Positions 33,743 through 46,503 are shown, counted from the stretch's first letter. The stretch is DNA of 64,000 nt from Ferrimonas balearica (GCF_019802085.1 NZ_JAHVHV010000002.1:434001-498000), one strand, 5' to 3'. Program-made: numbers and translations. The notes: generated from the sequence alone by a model not told the origin.

Positions 33743-34924
33743 TCAGGCGGGGCAGGGGGTGCCTTCGGCCTGGCGGTCGAGGCGGCCGCTGAGCCGGGTC
33801 AGGGCCAGGGCCAGCAACACGATCACCGCGCCGATCCAGGGGGTGGCCATCAGGCCGCTGCGCTCCACCACCAGGCCGCCGCCCCAGGCCCCCAGGGCGA
33901 TGCCCACGTTGAACGCCGCGATGTTGAGGCCGGAGGCCACGTCCACCGCCTTGGGGGTGTAACGCTGGGCCAACTGCACCACGTAGACCTGCAGGCCAGG
34001 CACGTTACCGAACGCAAACGCCCCCCACACCAGGACCGTCAGTACGGCGCCCACCGGGCTGTAGGCGGTGAACCCCAGCGCCAGCAGCACCACGGCCAGC
34101 CCGGCAAAGATGCGGGTCAGGGCGCTGACCGGTCCGCGACGGTCCGCCAACTTGCCACCCCAGATGTTGCCCACCGCCACGGAGGCGCCGTACACCAGCA
34201 GGATGGCACCGGTGAGGCTGGCGCTGAAACCGGTGACCTGCTCCAGGATCGGGGCCAGGTAGGTAAAGGCGATAAAGGTGCCGCCGTAGCCCAGGGCGGT
34301 GATGGCGTACACCAGCAGCAGCCGCGGCTGGGCCAGCACCTTGAGCTGCTCGCCCAAGTGGGCCGGTTCCGGCTGCTTGAGATCCGCCGGGATCAACAGC
34401 GCACTGCCGATCAGGGCCCCCAGACCCAGCAGGGACACCACCAGGAAGGTGGTCTGCCAACCGAAGATCTGGCCGATGTAGGTGCCCAGGGGCACGCCGG
34501 TGACCAGGGCCACGGTGAGGCCGGTAAACATGATGGCGATGGCGGACGCCTCCTTCTCTTTGCTCACCAGGCTGGTGGCCACGGTGGCGCCGATGGAGAA
34601 GAACACCCCGTGGGCCAGGCCGGTGAGGACCCGGGCCAGCACCAAAGAGGCGTACCCCGGAGCCTGCCAGGCCAGCAGGTTGCCGGCCACAAACAGGGCC
34701 ATCACCGCCAGCAGTACGGTTTTGCGTCGCCAGCGGCCGGTCAGGGCGGTGAGCACCGGGGCGCCGATGGCCACCCCCAGGGCGTAGAGGCTGACCAGCA
34801 GGCCCGCCGAGGGGATGGAGACGCCGAGATCGGCGGCCATGGTGGGGATGAGTCCGACAATCACGAACTCGGTGGTGCCGATGGCAAAGGCGCTCAGGGT
34901 CAGCGCCAACAGGGCAATGGGCAT
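33743..34924 (-). CDS. MFS drug/sugar exporter, AraJ/YdhP-like
   Basis: 393 residues with 12 predicted helices from ATG 34924 (MPIALLALTLSAFAIGTTEF). The start of this family is visible: AIGTTEFVIVGLIPTMAADL, and the loop-2 motif GAPVLTALTGRWRRK. It exports small molecules from the cytoplasm with the proton gradient; the substrate is not fixed by sequence. It is divergent from the LysR gene, which is its likely regulator. Confidence 0.88.
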   Translation of the reverse strand: MPIALLALTLSAFAIGTTEFVIVGLIPTMAADLGVSIPSAGLLVSLYALGVAIGAPVLTALTGRWRRKTVLLAVMALFVAGNLLAWQAPGYASLVLARVLTGLAHGVFFSIGATVATSLVSKEKEASAIAIMFTGLTVALVTGVPLGTYIGQIFGWQTTFLVVSLLGLGALIGSALLIPADLKQPEPAHLGEQLKVLAQPRLLLVYAITALGYGGTFIAFTYLAPILEQVTGFSASLTGAILLVYGASVAVGNIWGGKLADRRGPVSALTRIFAGLAVVLLALGFTAYSPVGAVLTVLVWGAFAFGNVPGLQVYVVQLAQRYTPKAVDVASGLNIAAFNVGIALGAWGGGLVVERSGLMATPWIGAVIVLLALALTRLSGRLDRQAEGTPCPA

Positions 34925-35034
34925 AACGGATACTCCGAATAAGGGGGCCGGTTGGCCGGAATGGCGACAGTATGCGTGGGTCAACTTTTGTGAAAAATGC
35001 TAATGTCAGCAAAACACTTTTGCGGAAATGACAA

Positions 35035-35916
35035 ATGAAAAGCCGGTCGGACGATCTCCAGCTCTTTGTGGCGGTGGTGGACAGCGGCAGTTTCTCCGCC
35101 GCGGCGGAGCGTCTGGATGTGCAGGTGGCCAAGGTGTCCCGGGCGGTGCGCCGCTTGGAGACGCAGCTGGGTACCACCTTGCTGAACCGCACCACCCGGC
35201 GCCTGGAGCTGACCGAGGAGGGGGCGCAGTTTGCCCAATCCGTGCGCCAGGGGCTGGAGCAACTGGCGGCGGCGGAAGCCCGGCTGCAGCAGCAGGGCGG
35301 TCGGCCCAGTGGTCGTTTACGGGTGGACGCGGCCAGCCCCTTTGTTCAGCACCAGCTGGTGCCCCACATCGGCGCCTTCCGCCAGGCCTACCCGGAGATC
35401 CAGCTGGAGCTCAGCGCCAGCGACGGCATCATCGATCTGTTGGAGAAGCGCACGGATCTGGCGATCCGGGTGGGGGCCCTGGGGGACTCCACCCTGCACG
35501 CCCGTCCCCTGGGTCGCAGCGCCCTGCACCTGGTGGCCTCCCCCGACTACCTGGCCGAGGCGGGCACCCCCGACAATGTGGAGGCCCTGATGCGCCACAG
35601 CCTGCTGGGGTTCATTCCTCCCTCCCGGCTCAACCTCTGGCCACTGGCGGGGGATCTGGCCATCCGCCCCACCATCGCCGCCAGCAGTGGCGAAACCCTG
35701 CGCCAGCTGGCGCTGCAGGGGCAGGGGATCGCCTGCCTCTCCCACTTTATGGTGGCCCGGGATCTGGCCGAGGGGGCCCTGGTGCCGGTGCTGGCCCCTC
35801 AGCAGACCCCCCAGCCGGAGCGGGAGCAGGTCAGCGCCGTTTATTATCGCAACTCCGCCCTGGCCCCCCGCATCCAGGTGTTTCTCGACTTTATCCAGCC
35901 GCGGCTGAGTCTCTAG
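35035..35916 (+). CDS. LysR-type regulator
   Basis: 293 residues. Helix-turn-helix at ~8-60 (LQLFVAVVDSGSFSAAAERLDVQVAKVSRAVRRLETQLG) and a periplasmic-binding-type effector domain from ~90. It starts 110 nt from the divergent MFS exporter, so it probably controls it by binding the shared AT-rich gap, which holds TTTTG...CAAAA arms near 34986-35014. The inducer is unknown. Confidence 0.9.
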   Translation: MKSRSDDLQLFVAVVDSGSFSAAAERLDVQVAKVSRAVRRLETQLGTTLLNRTTRRLELTEEGAQFAQSVRQGLEQLAAAEARLQQQGGRPSGRLRVDAASPFVQHQLVPHIGAFRQAYPEIQLELSASDGIIDLLEKRTDLAIRVGALGDSTLHARPLGRSALHLVASPDYLAEAGTPDNVEALMRHSLLGFIPPSRLNLWPLAGDLAIRPTIAASSGETLRQLALQGQGIACLSHFMVARDLAEGALVPVLAPQQTPQPEREQVSAVYYRNSALAPRIQVFLDFIQPRLSL

Positions 35917-35998
35917 CGGTTCCGGTAACAGTGGGGCTATATTGCTCATATCATTACTTTTTTATTTCGCCGCTTTGGGCGAACTTTGAGGAATGGAT

Positions 35999-36982
35999 AT
36001 GGCCGATAGCGCGCCCCTGCAGGGACTGCTGCACGCCCTGCTGCTGGACGGACAGGGGGGTGCCCGCCCCTTAAGCTGGCCCGAGGTGGCAGCCTGGTCG
36101 CCCCAGCAGGGGTTCTTGTGGCTGCACCTGGATTACAGCGAGCCACAGGCCCAGGCCTGGTTGCGGGAGCACAGCGGGCTCTCCGCCCTGGTGGCCGAGG
36201 CCTTGCTGGCGGAGGACACCCGGCCGAGAACCTCGCCCATGGAGGCCGGCCTGCTGATGGCCTTGCGAGGGGTCAACCAGAACCCCCAGTCCGATCCCGA
36301 GGACATGGTTTCCCTGCGATTGTTCCTGACCCCCGAACGGCTGATCACCACCCGCCGACGCAAGCTGCTGTCGGTGGCCAACCTGATCGAGGGGCTCAAT
36401 ACCGGCTCCGGACCCCATGGGGCCATGGACACCCTGGCCAGCCTGGTGGACGGTCTGATCTGGGGGATGGGGGACGTGGTGGCGGAGTTCGAGGAGCGGA
36501 TCGACGCCCTGGAGTCGGAGCTGGTGGCGCCGGACGGTGAGGTAAAGCGCCTCGAGCTTACCGGGCTGCGCCAGCAGTGCATCGCCCTTCGGCGGCACAT
36601 GGCCCCCCAGCGCGAGGCCCTGATCCGGTTGGCGGAGCTGCCGCTGACCTGGCTGGAGGAGCGCCATCGGCTGCACCTGCGGGAGGGGATCGACCGCCTG
36701 GCCCGGCACATCGAGGGGATCGACGCCATCCGCGAGCGTGCCGCCCTGGTCCAGGAGGAGTTGCTGGGGCGGGCGTCCGAGCAGCTCAATGGCCGCATGT
36801 ACGTGCTGTCGGTGATCGCCGCCATCTTCCTGCCCCTGGGCTTCTTTACCGGTTTACTGGGGGTCAATGTCGCGGGGATCCCCGGCGAGTCCGAGCCCCT
36901 GGCGTTCTGGTGGTTTTTGGTGGCCCTGGTGGCGGTGGTGGTGGGGCAACTGCTGCTGTTTCGCTGGAAGCGCTGGCTGTAG
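35999..36982 (+). CDS. CorA-family transporter, ZntB-like
   Basis: 327 residues from ATG 35999, seven bases after GAGG; an ATG at 35993 is too close to that site. A long helical cytoplasmic domain is followed by two membrane helices at the end (VLSVIAAIFLPLGFFTGLLGVNV, WWFLVALVAVVVGQLLLF). The loop carries GVN rather than the classic GMN, which is typical of ZntB proteins (Zn2+ transport with H+). It stands alone between LysR and gltS. Confidence 0.85.
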   Translation: MADSAPLQGLLHALLLDGQGGARPLSWPEVAAWSPQQGFLWLHLDYSEPQAQAWLREHSGLSALVAEALLAEDTRPRTSPMEAGLLMALRGVNQNPQSDPEDMVSLRLFLTPERLITTRRRKLLSVANLIEGLNTGSGPHGAMDTLASLVDGLIWGMGDVVAEFEERIDALESELVAPDGEVKRLELTGLRQQCIALRRHMAPQREALIRLAELPLTWLEERHRLHLREGIDRLARHIEGIDAIRERAALVQEELLGRASEQLNGRMYVLSVIAAIFLPLGFFTGLLGVNVAGIPGESEPLAFWWFLVALVAVVVGQLLLFRWKRWL

Positions 36983-37064
36983 CGGCCAGGGTTCAGGCAG
37001 TGTCCAGATCTTGGAACATAAGCTACTGTTGATAAATTGAATTTATCCTGCTGCGGAGAGAGAG

Positions 37065-38291
37065 ATGAGTTTGCCCGAACCGGTGATCGTGGATGTGGAA
37101 GGCTTTGTGGCCTTCACCATCGCCATCTTGCTGCTGTTTGTCGGTAAGGAGATCACCCAAAGGTCGACCTTGCTGCGGCAATACTCCATTCCCGAGCCGG
37201 TGATCGGCGGCTTTATCTGTGCCGCGACGGTGGCGCTGCTCTACTACGGGTTTGGCCGTCAGGTGAACTTTGCCCTGGAAGCGCGGGATGTGCTGCTGCT
37301 CTACTTCTTCGCCGGCATCGGTCTGCAGGCCGACCTTAAAACCCTGATCAAGGGCGGGCGTCCCCTGTTTATCCTGCTGTTCCTGGCCTCCAGTTTTATC
37401 GTCTTGCAAAACCTTCTGGGCATGGGGGTGGCCACCGCCTTTGGCATGGATCCCAAGGCGGGCCTGCTGTCCGGCTCCATCAGCCTGACCGGCGGTGTCG
37501 GCACCACCCTGGCCTGGGCCCCCACCTTTGTCGAGGACCTGGGCATCGAGAACGCTCTGGAGCTGGGGGTGGCGTCCAACACCGTGGGGCTGATCGCCGC
37601 CTGTGTGATCGGCGGTCCGATTGCCAAGTATTTGATCCAAAGACACAAGGTTCAGCCGTCCGGGGACACGGATCTGGACATCGGGGTACGGCACGACGCC
37701 GATCAGCGTACCCAGCTGACCTACTACGGCGTGCTTTGGGCCTGGCTCTGGCTCAACGTCACCCTGATCCTCGGTTACAGCCTCAACGAGTCGTTGGAGG
37801 AGGCGGGAGTGCGCCTGCCGATGTTCGTCAGCTGCCTGCTCGCCGGGATCCTGGTGGGCAACCTGGGCCGCTTTATGACCCGCAAGCGGGAGGTGCGCTG
37901 GGAGGAGCAGGGCACCCTGGGGCTGGCCCTGATCTCCGACATCTGCCTGGGGATGTTCCTGACCATGGCCCTGATGGGGCTGCAACTGTGGGAGCTGGAG
38001 GGGCTGCTGGGCTACATCTCGGTGGTGATGGGGCTGCAGATCACCCTCTCGGTGCTGTTCACCGTCCTGCTGGTCTACCGTCTGATGGGCCGCAACTACG
38101 ACTCTGTGGTGGTCAGTGCCGGCTTTGGCGGCATCACCCTGGGTTCCACGGCCACGGCCATCGTCAATATGACCGCCGTGACCCAGCAGTACGGCGCCAG
38201 TCATCAGGCGTTCATCATCGTACCCCTGGTGTGCGGCTTCTTTATCGACATCGTCAACGCCCTGGTGATCGGCTTCTTTGTCGGCCTCTAG
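37065..38291 (+). CDS. gltS: Sodium/glutamate symporter
   Basis: 408 residues, ten or more helices. Conserved GltS segments include SIPEPVIGGF (~41) and SGSISLTGGVGTTLAWAPTF (~140), and the symmetry-related GFGGITLGSTATAIVNM near 352. It takes up glutamate with Na+ across the inner membrane. GAGAGAGAG precedes the ATG. Its stop overlaps the end of the convergent cupin gene by 4 nt. Confidence 0.92.
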   Translation: MSLPEPVIVDVEGFVAFTIAILLLFVGKEITQRSTLLRQYSIPEPVIGGFICAATVALLYYGFGRQVNFALEARDVLLLYFFAGIGLQADLKTLIKGGRPLFILLFLASSFIVLQNLLGMGVATAFGMDPKAGLLSGSISLTGGVGTTLAWAPTFVEDLGIENALELGVASNTVGLIAACVIGGPIAKYLIQRHKVQPSGDTDLDIGVRHDADQRTQLTYYGVLWAWLWLNVTLILGYSLNESLEEAGVRLPMFVSCLLAGILVGNLGRFMTRKREVRWEEQGTLGLALISDICLGMFLTMALMGLQLWELEGLLGYISVVMGLQITLSVLFTVLLVYRLMGRNYDSVVVSAGFGGITLGSTATAIVNMTAVTQQYGASHQAFIIVPLVCGFFIDIVNALVIGFFVGL

Positions 38292-38653
38292 GGGGCCGGC
38301 TCGAACAGCACGTAGATCTTCTTACAGGTCTCAATCACCTCCCACTCTCCGACAAAGCCGGCGGGAATGACGAAGCGTTCGCCGGCTTTGACCGTCCGCT
38401 CGTTGCCCTGTTCGTCCCGGATCACCGACTCCCCTTCGAGGATCTGGCAAAACTCGTGCTCGCTGTAGCTCACTTTCCAGCAGCCGGGCTCCGATTGCCA
38501 AACTCCGGCGTGAAACTGCTGACTGGGATCCGAATAGTGGTTCCACAACCGGTTCAGTGGGGCGCCCTTCACCCGCTTCTCCTCGGCCGGCCGATACTCC
38601 TCCACCTCGCTCGCCGCCTGTCCGAAAAAGACCCACTCGTTCAACGATGCCAT
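38288..38653 (-). CDS. Cupin-fold protein
   Basis: 121 residues. The cupin strands hold WKVSYSEHEFCQILEGESVIRDEQG and GERFVIPAGFVGEWEVIETCKKIYVLF, the pattern of the small (DUF861/EutQ-like) cupin group. The usual metal His set is incomplete, with His in SEHEF only, so catalysis is doubtful. Convergent with gltS. Confidence 0.75.
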   Translation of the reverse strand: MASLNEWVFFGQAASEVEEYRPAEEKRVKGAPLNRLWNHYSDPSQQFHAGVWQSEPGCWKVSYSEHEFCQILEGESVIRDEQGNERTVKAGERFVIPAGFVGEWEVIETCKKIYVLFEPAP

Positions 38654-38850
38654 CTGCTACCCTCCCTGGGTGGTTAATTTAATAAACAAGTGGTCAACAT
38701 ATCCTCCATTGGCGGCAAAAGATAGTCGCGATGCTGGACAGACAATGGACAGCAAGGCGACAGTAAAGGGGCAAGTCGTAAAAGTGTCGTAGGGACAAGT
38801 GTCTGTTCTGGATAGGGTAAAACCTCCCATTGACCAGAGGAGACCACACA

Positions 38851-39357
38851 ATGGACGTGACCATGAAGATCGATGCCGGGGTGATCAAGGCGGCGCGACA
38901 GCGTCGGGCCTGGACCCAACAACAGCTGGCACAGGTGTGCAATCTCAGCCACCGAACCGTACAGCGAATTGAGAAAAGCGGCGTGGCCTCCGCTGAATCG
39001 GTAGCGGCGCTCAGCGCCGCCTTGGAGTTGGACAAGGCCAGCTTTGTCCGGATAGCGAGGGAAACGGCCTCCACCGATACCCAGTCCCAATCTCCTGCGC
39101 TAGGGGAGGAGGAAACCCAGGGGATCACCGCAATCACGATCGCCTTCGCGGTGGTGCTGGTGGCTCAGTTTGGTGTGCTGGCGGTGCTTCTGCTGCGCCA
39201 CGGGGCCGAGGTGCTGACCGAGGCTCGGGGGGCGCTGCTGGCGCTGTCGGCGAGCACGGCGTTTTCCCTGGCGCTGCTCGTCCTGGGGGCTGCCAAAGGG
39301 TTGAGCCCCACAGGATGGCGTCGCCTGTGGGGCCGTGAGGGGGATGCCGGGCGCTAG
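38851..39357 (+). CDS. XRE-type helix-turn-helix protein with two membrane helices
   Basis: 168 residues from ATG 38851, with GAGGAG upstream. The N-terminal XRE domain (~8-62: IKAARQRRAWTQQQLAQVCNLSHRTVQRIEKSG) binds DNA; after a linker come two helices (~88-112 and ~125-147). Such membrane-tethered XRE proteins are seen in marine gammaproteobacteria. Target unknown. It ends in a 4-nt overlap with the convergent pilin-like gene. Confidence 0.8.
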   Translation: MDVTMKIDAGVIKAARQRRAWTQQQLAQVCNLSHRTVQRIEKSGVASAESVAALSAALELDKASFVRIARETASTDTQSQSPALGEEETQGITAITIAFAVVLVAQFGVLAVLLLRHGAEVLTEARGALLALSASTAFSLALLVLGAAKGLSPTGWRRLWGREGDAGR

Positions 39358-40421
39358 GTTTCCTGAACCCGCTTGGCCCGACTGATGGCCATGCGGGTGA
39401 TCAGGAACAACCCAATCAGCATCAGCAGCGCTACCAGCCAGAACCAGGAGCTTTCCACCACCTTGGCGACGCTGCCTTCGATCTTATTGGCCTGGGCGGT
39501 CTGGGCCTTGGCTTCCTCTTCGGCGCTGGGGCCGGCGTTGTGATACCCGGCGGCGGTGGCGCTGTCGGTAACCGGATCATCGTCGCCCATCTGGGCCATG
39601 CTGTTGTCCGCCATCAGCTCCAGCCCCGCCATGCTGCCCCCGTCCAGGCCACTGTCACCCATGGGGCTGCCACCGCCGTCGGAGCTGCCCCCACTGCCAT
39701 CACCGCTTCCGGAACCCTCGGACGCGGACTCACCGCCGGCGCCATCGCCCCCACCCGCGGGCGGGGCGCTGTTGCCGCCCCCCGGAGCGGGGCTGTCGCC
39801 TCCGCCGTCACCGGGGGGTGTGGTGCCGCCCCCGCCACCGGGGGGTGTGGTGCCGCCCCCGCCACCTGGGGGTGTGGTGCCGCCCCCGCCACCCGGGGGT
39901 GTAGTGCCGCCCCCGCCACCGGGAGGTGTGGTGCCGCCCCCACCACCGGGGGGTGTGGTGCCGCCCCCGCCACCGGGAGGCGTGGTGCCGCCCCCGCCAC
40001 CGGGGGGCGTGGTGCCGCCTCCGCCACCGGGGGGTGTGGTGCCGCCTCCGCCACCGGGAGGCTCAGTGCCGCCACCACCACCCGGGGGCGTGGTGCCGCC
40101 TCCGCCACCGGGAGGCTCAGTGCCGCCCCCGCCACCGGGGGGCGTGGTGCCGCCTCCGCCACCGGGGGGTGTGGTGCCGCCTCCACCGCCGCCCCCGCCA
40201 TCCGGGGGCGAAGTGCCGCCACCGCCGCCCCAGCCTCCCCCACCACCGCCGCCGCTGCCACCGGCATCGCCGTCCCAGGCGCTGGCCAGTTCGCCAATGT
40301 TATTGCTCGCAGAACCGCCGAGGGAGGAGAAGGCGATGGCCAGACTGCCGGCCACCAAAGCGCCAACAATGGCGTACTCAATGGAGGTGAGGCCCTTTTG
40401 AGGCGTTTTTCGCTGTTTCAT
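39354..40421 (-). CDS. Flp-pilin-like protein with Gly-Thr-Pro repeat and C-terminal anchor
   Basis: 355 residues from ATG 40421 with GGAG upstream. N-terminus KGLTSIEYAIVGALVAGSLAIAFSSLG is a Flp/Fap pilin signature, with processing expected at G-LTSIEY and Glu at +5. Then a Gly-rich region and about fourteen 9-residue repeats (GGGGGTTPP or GGGGGTEPP), a Ser/Gly/acidic stretch, and a C-terminal membrane helix (SWFWLVALLMLIGLFLITRM) followed by basic residues. Ordinary Flp pilins are ~55-70 residues. No tad genes or prepilin peptidase are in the window, so assembly is uncertain. Confidence 0.8.
   Translation of the reverse strand: MKQRKTPQKGLTSIEYAIVGALVAGSLAIAFSSLGGSASNNIGELASAWDGDAGGSGGGGGGGWGGGGGTSPPDGGGGGGGGTTPPGGGGGTTPPGGGGGTEPPGGGGGTTPPGGGGGTEPPGGGGGTTPPGGGGGTTPPGGGGGTTPPGGGGGTTPPGGGGGTTPPGGGGGTTPPGGGGGTTPPGGGGGTTPPGGGGGTTPPGDGGGDSPAPGGGNSAPPAGGGDGAGGESASEGSGSGDGSGGSSDGGGSPMGDSGLDGGSMAGLELMADNSMAQMGDDDPVTDSATAAGYHNAGPSAEEEAKAQTAQANKIEGSVAKVVESSWFWLVALLMLIGLFLITRMAISRAKRVQET
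39810..40190 (-). repeat. About fourteen 27-bp coding tandem repeats
   Basis: Each 27-bp unit encodes Gly5-Thr-(Thr/Glu)-Pro-Pro of the pilin-like protein. Units differ at scattered third positions. The array can change length by slippage; it is coding, not CRISPR. Confidence 0.9.
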
Positions 40422-40666
40422 GGAAAGGCTCCGACACAGCATGAAAGTGAGATCGTGCAGATGACTCAAGCTTAGGCAGAAAATCCCGCTTAAGGACGGA
40501 TGTGTTGCCTTTTTGTGCCAGTGAAGGGAACAGTTACGCTCGCATCCTCATAGAGGCATGCCCTATCGGACATTTTGTAGATAACGGATTTGACGGGGAT
40601 CTTGAAAAGGAGCCCTGAAAGGGCGTGGCCTGCTCCCTTGGTAAAGTGAATGCTTGGGTCAATAAA
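40422..40666. other. Noncoding gap upstream of the pilin-like gene
   Basis: I see no gene here. The stretch should hold the minus-strand promoter and leader of the pilin-like gene; no clear -35/-10 pair and no c-di-GMP riboswitch fold is evident. A GAAAGGGCG-type inverted pair near 40612-40625 is weak. Confidence 0.5.
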
Positions 40667-40701
40667 AAAGGGCAAAGTCGGAAAACTCGTCTTTGCCCTT
40701 T
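40667..40701 (-). terminator. Terminator of metH
   Basis: AAAGGGCAAAG (40667-40677) pairs with CTTTGCCCTTT (40691-40701). On the minus strand it is followed by a T-run and lies 60 nt after the metH stop. Confidence 0.85.
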
Positions 40702-40760
40702 ATTAGTCGCTGATATTAGGTGTTAACGGAAAAGTCTAACGTCCTGTTCGCGCCACAACG

Positions 40761-44444
<3,684 letters not shown>

Positions 44445-44503
44445 ACCGCCACTTCCTTAACCGTGCTGTTTTCCGAGACCATTAAATGGCCTTTTATCCG
44501 TAT

Positions 44504-44511
44504 AGACGTCT
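44504..44511 (-). promoter_or_regulatory. MetJ box upstream of metH
   Basis: AGACGTCT, the exact consensus for the MetJ-SAM repressor. On the minus strand the adjoining 8-mer ATACGGAT matches it at five of eight positions, as expected for tandem boxes. It should repress metH when SAM is high; a metJ gene is not in the window. Confidence 0.7.
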
Positions 44512-44676
44512 ATTTAAACAGAGGCGACCGGGAAAGACCAGCCCGTTTTACCCCGGTCTTTTCGGGCTCTGCGGGTCCCTGTCTGGCCGGAGCATTTCAC
44601 GCTAAACTCCTCTTGGTTAATGGAAAATCATTGGTGATCGGCCCAGAGGGCGCGGTCGGAATCTCGAGGGGGCAGG

Positions 44677-46125
44677 GTGCGACGCAGATTGTGGGGGCTG
44701 GGCAAACACCTGGGGCTGGCGCTGTTCTACGGCAGCCTTGGGGTGGTGGTGACCGCGCTGGTGGCCGGGGTCTGGTGGCTGAACAGCAAGCCGGACCTGG
44801 CCCTGTGGCACCAGGTGAAGCTCAAATCGGAGTTCGACGCCGAACGGCCCCTGAAGGATTTTCCCGCCTACCTGGCGCTGGAGCAGACCCTGTTCGAGGA
44901 GCTGGAGCAGCGGGTCTACAACCAGACCGCCGAGCGCCCTCTGGCGCCCTTTAATCGCTACTACCACGGCAGCTTTGCCGATCCGGCCCACTGGGCCACC
45001 CCCTGGAACCGCAGTTTCGAGTGGCCGAATCCCCAGGCGGAGTACGGTTTGCTGTTGGTGCACGGCATGTCCGACTCCCCCTACTACCTGGCGCACATCG
45101 GCCAGCACTTCGCCGATCGGGCCCGGGTGCTGGGACTGCGGTTGCCCGGCCACGGCACCCTGCCGTCGGCTCTGACCCAGGTGCGTTGGCAGGATATGGC
45201 CGCCAGTCTGGCGCTGGCGGCGCGGCACATGCGGGCGGAACTGGGCGATCGGCCCCTGGTGCTGGTGGGGTTCTCCACCGGTGCGGCCCTGGCACTGCAA
45301 CACGAGCTGTCCCGGCTGTCCGAGGGGGAGACACCGCTGTTCGACCGGATGGTGTTCATCTCCCCGGCCATCGGGCTGTCGCCGGTGGCCCGGGGCGCCT
45401 GGTGGCAGGCGCGCATCGGCCAGTGGCTGGGGCTCGACAAGCTGGCCTGGGAGAGCGTGGGCCTGGAGTACCACCCCTTCAAGTACGGCTCCTTTGCCGT
45501 CAACGCCGGGGATGTGGTCTACCGGCTGACCCAGGCCAACCAGGCGCTTATCGAAGGCTTAAGCCCGCAAGCGCTGGCCACTTTGCCGCCCATGCTGACC
45601 TTCAACTCCATCATCGATCAGACGGTGGACACCCAGGCCCTGTTCGAAACCCTCTACCTGGCGCTGGGAAAATCCGAGGACGAACTGGTGCTGTTCGACA
45701 TCAACCGCACCTGGCTGGACAGCCAGCTGCTGACCCAGGACCCCATCAGCGACTACCGACTCTTCCTCGACGCCAGCCGCAGCCGCTTCCGTACCACCCT
45801 GGTGGAAAATCGCGGGGTGGGGGATGACCGGGTGCAGGCCCGGGAGATCCAGGATGGTGCCGTCGAACCCCTCCCCCTGAGCTGGCCACAGGGGGTGCAC
45901 TCCCTCTCCCACGTGGCCCTGACCATCCCCCGGGCGGATCCCCTGTTGGGGCCACAGCGGGATCCCAACCGGGTGCACATCCACCTGGGGGGCGGGGTGA
46001 TCCGCGGTGAACGGGGGATGCTGGCGATCCCCGCCGACGAGGTGCTGCGCCAGAAATGGAACCCCTTCTACCCCTACCTGATCGCCCGCATCGAGCGGTG
46101 GATCGAGGGCGCTGAGGCCGATTGA
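44677..46125 (+). CDS. Membrane-anchored alpha/beta hydrolase
   Basis: 482 residues from GTG 44677, preceded by GAGGGGG. One N-terminal helix (~10-33: LGLALFYGSLGVVVTALVAGVWWL) anchors it. The hydrolase fold shows LLLVHGMSDSPYYL, LPGHGTLPSAL and the nucleophile elbow VLVGFSTGAAL (G-F-S-T-G, near residue 200); a candidate His is in GVHSLSHVAL. Substrate unknown, perhaps lipids or esters. It is divergent from metH. Confidence 0.75.
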   Translation: MRRRLWGLGKHLGLALFYGSLGVVVTALVAGVWWLNSKPDLALWHQVKLKSEFDAERPLKDFPAYLALEQTLFEELEQRVYNQTAERPLAPFNRYYHGSFADPAHWATPWNRSFEWPNPQAEYGLLLVHGMSDSPYYLAHIGQHFADRARVLGLRLPGHGTLPSALTQVRWQDMAASLALAARHMRAELGDRPLVLVGFSTGAALALQHELSRLSEGETPLFDRMVFISPAIGLSPVARGAWWQARIGQWLGLDKLAWESVGLEYHPFKYGSFAVNAGDVVYRLTQANQALIEGLSPQALATLPPMLTFNSIIDQTVDTQALFETLYLALGKSEDELVLFDINRTWLDSQLLTQDPISDYRLFLDASRSRFRTTLVENRGVGDDRVQAREIQDGAVEPLPLSWPQGVHSLSHVALTIPRADPLLGPQRDPNRVHIHLGGGVIRGERGMLAIPADEVLRQKWNPFYPYLIARIERWIEGAEAD

Positions 46126-46157
46126 GACAGGCTCGACACCAGAGCTGTATATTCGGG

Positions 46158-46185
46158 TTGACTTATATTTCGATGATTATAGAAT
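46158..46185 (+). promoter_or_regulatory. Promoter of the ArsR-permease pair with operator
   Basis: TTGACT (46158-46163), 16-nt spacer, TAGAAT (46180-46185). ATATTTCGA (46165-46173) lies inside the spacer and recurs before the permease gene, so it probably is the ArsR-type repressor's site. Confidence 0.6.
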
Positions 46186-46215
46186 TATCGCCACTGGTGT
46201 CATGAGGAGTGGAAC

Positions 46216-46503
46216 ATGATTGGTGATGAGTTGGCGGTCAAACGGTTGTCGGAGCTGGGGCATGAGACCCGTCTGGCGATCTTCCGTTTGCTGGTCAAGG
46301 GCAACCAACATGGCCTGAGCGTGGGTGAGATCCAGACCTACCTGGACATCCCCGGCTCCACGCTGTCCCACCACATCAGCCGCCTGGTGGCGGCGGGGCT
46401 GGTGGAGCAGACCCGGGACGGCCGTACCCTGTACTGCAAGGCGCGGATGGAATCCCTGGACGAACTGATGGCGTTTCTCACCGCCGAGTGCTGCACCCTG
46501 TAA
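46216..46503 (+). CDS. ArsR-family metal-responsive repressor
   Basis: 95 residues. Winged helix with HETRLAIFRLLVKGNQHGLSVGEIQTYLDIPGSTLSHHISRLVAAGLVEQTRDGRTLYC. The DNA-reading helix GSTLSHHISRL is typical. Metal ligands may be the C-terminal pair in TAECCTL and the Cys in TLYCKA; the classic CVC motif of arsenic sensors is absent. Promoter with the shared motif lies just upstream. It likely represses itself and the permease, releasing on metal or metalloid binding. Confidence 0.85.
   Translation: MIGDELAVKRLSELGHETRLAIFRLLVKGNQHGLSVGEIQTYLDIPGSTLSHHISRLVAAGLVEQTRDGRTLYCKARMESLDELMAFLTAECCTL

Noticed and set aside
37023-38204. A 393-codon open frame on the minus strand
   Set aside because: Antisense to gltS with Gly, Gln and His excess and no motif.
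39810-40190. CRISPR array
   Set aside because: 27-bp units are contiguous with no spacers and are in frame in a protein gene.
39540-40475. Open frames with Ala/Gly/Pro repeats on the plus strand
   Set aside because: Mirror of the 27-bp repeats of the pilin-like gene, which has a signal-like N-terminus and ribosome site on the minus strand.
40422-40666. c-di-GMP riboswitch before the pilin-like gene
   Set aside because: The conserved GEMM sequence elements are not seen on either strand.
40490-40675. A 61-residue minus-strand gene
   Set aside because: No ribosome site or composition like its neighbours; it overlaps the metH terminator region.
44445-44676. Cobalamin riboswitch before metH
   Set aside because: No B12 box or GGTGxxAATCC element; a MetJ box is present instead.
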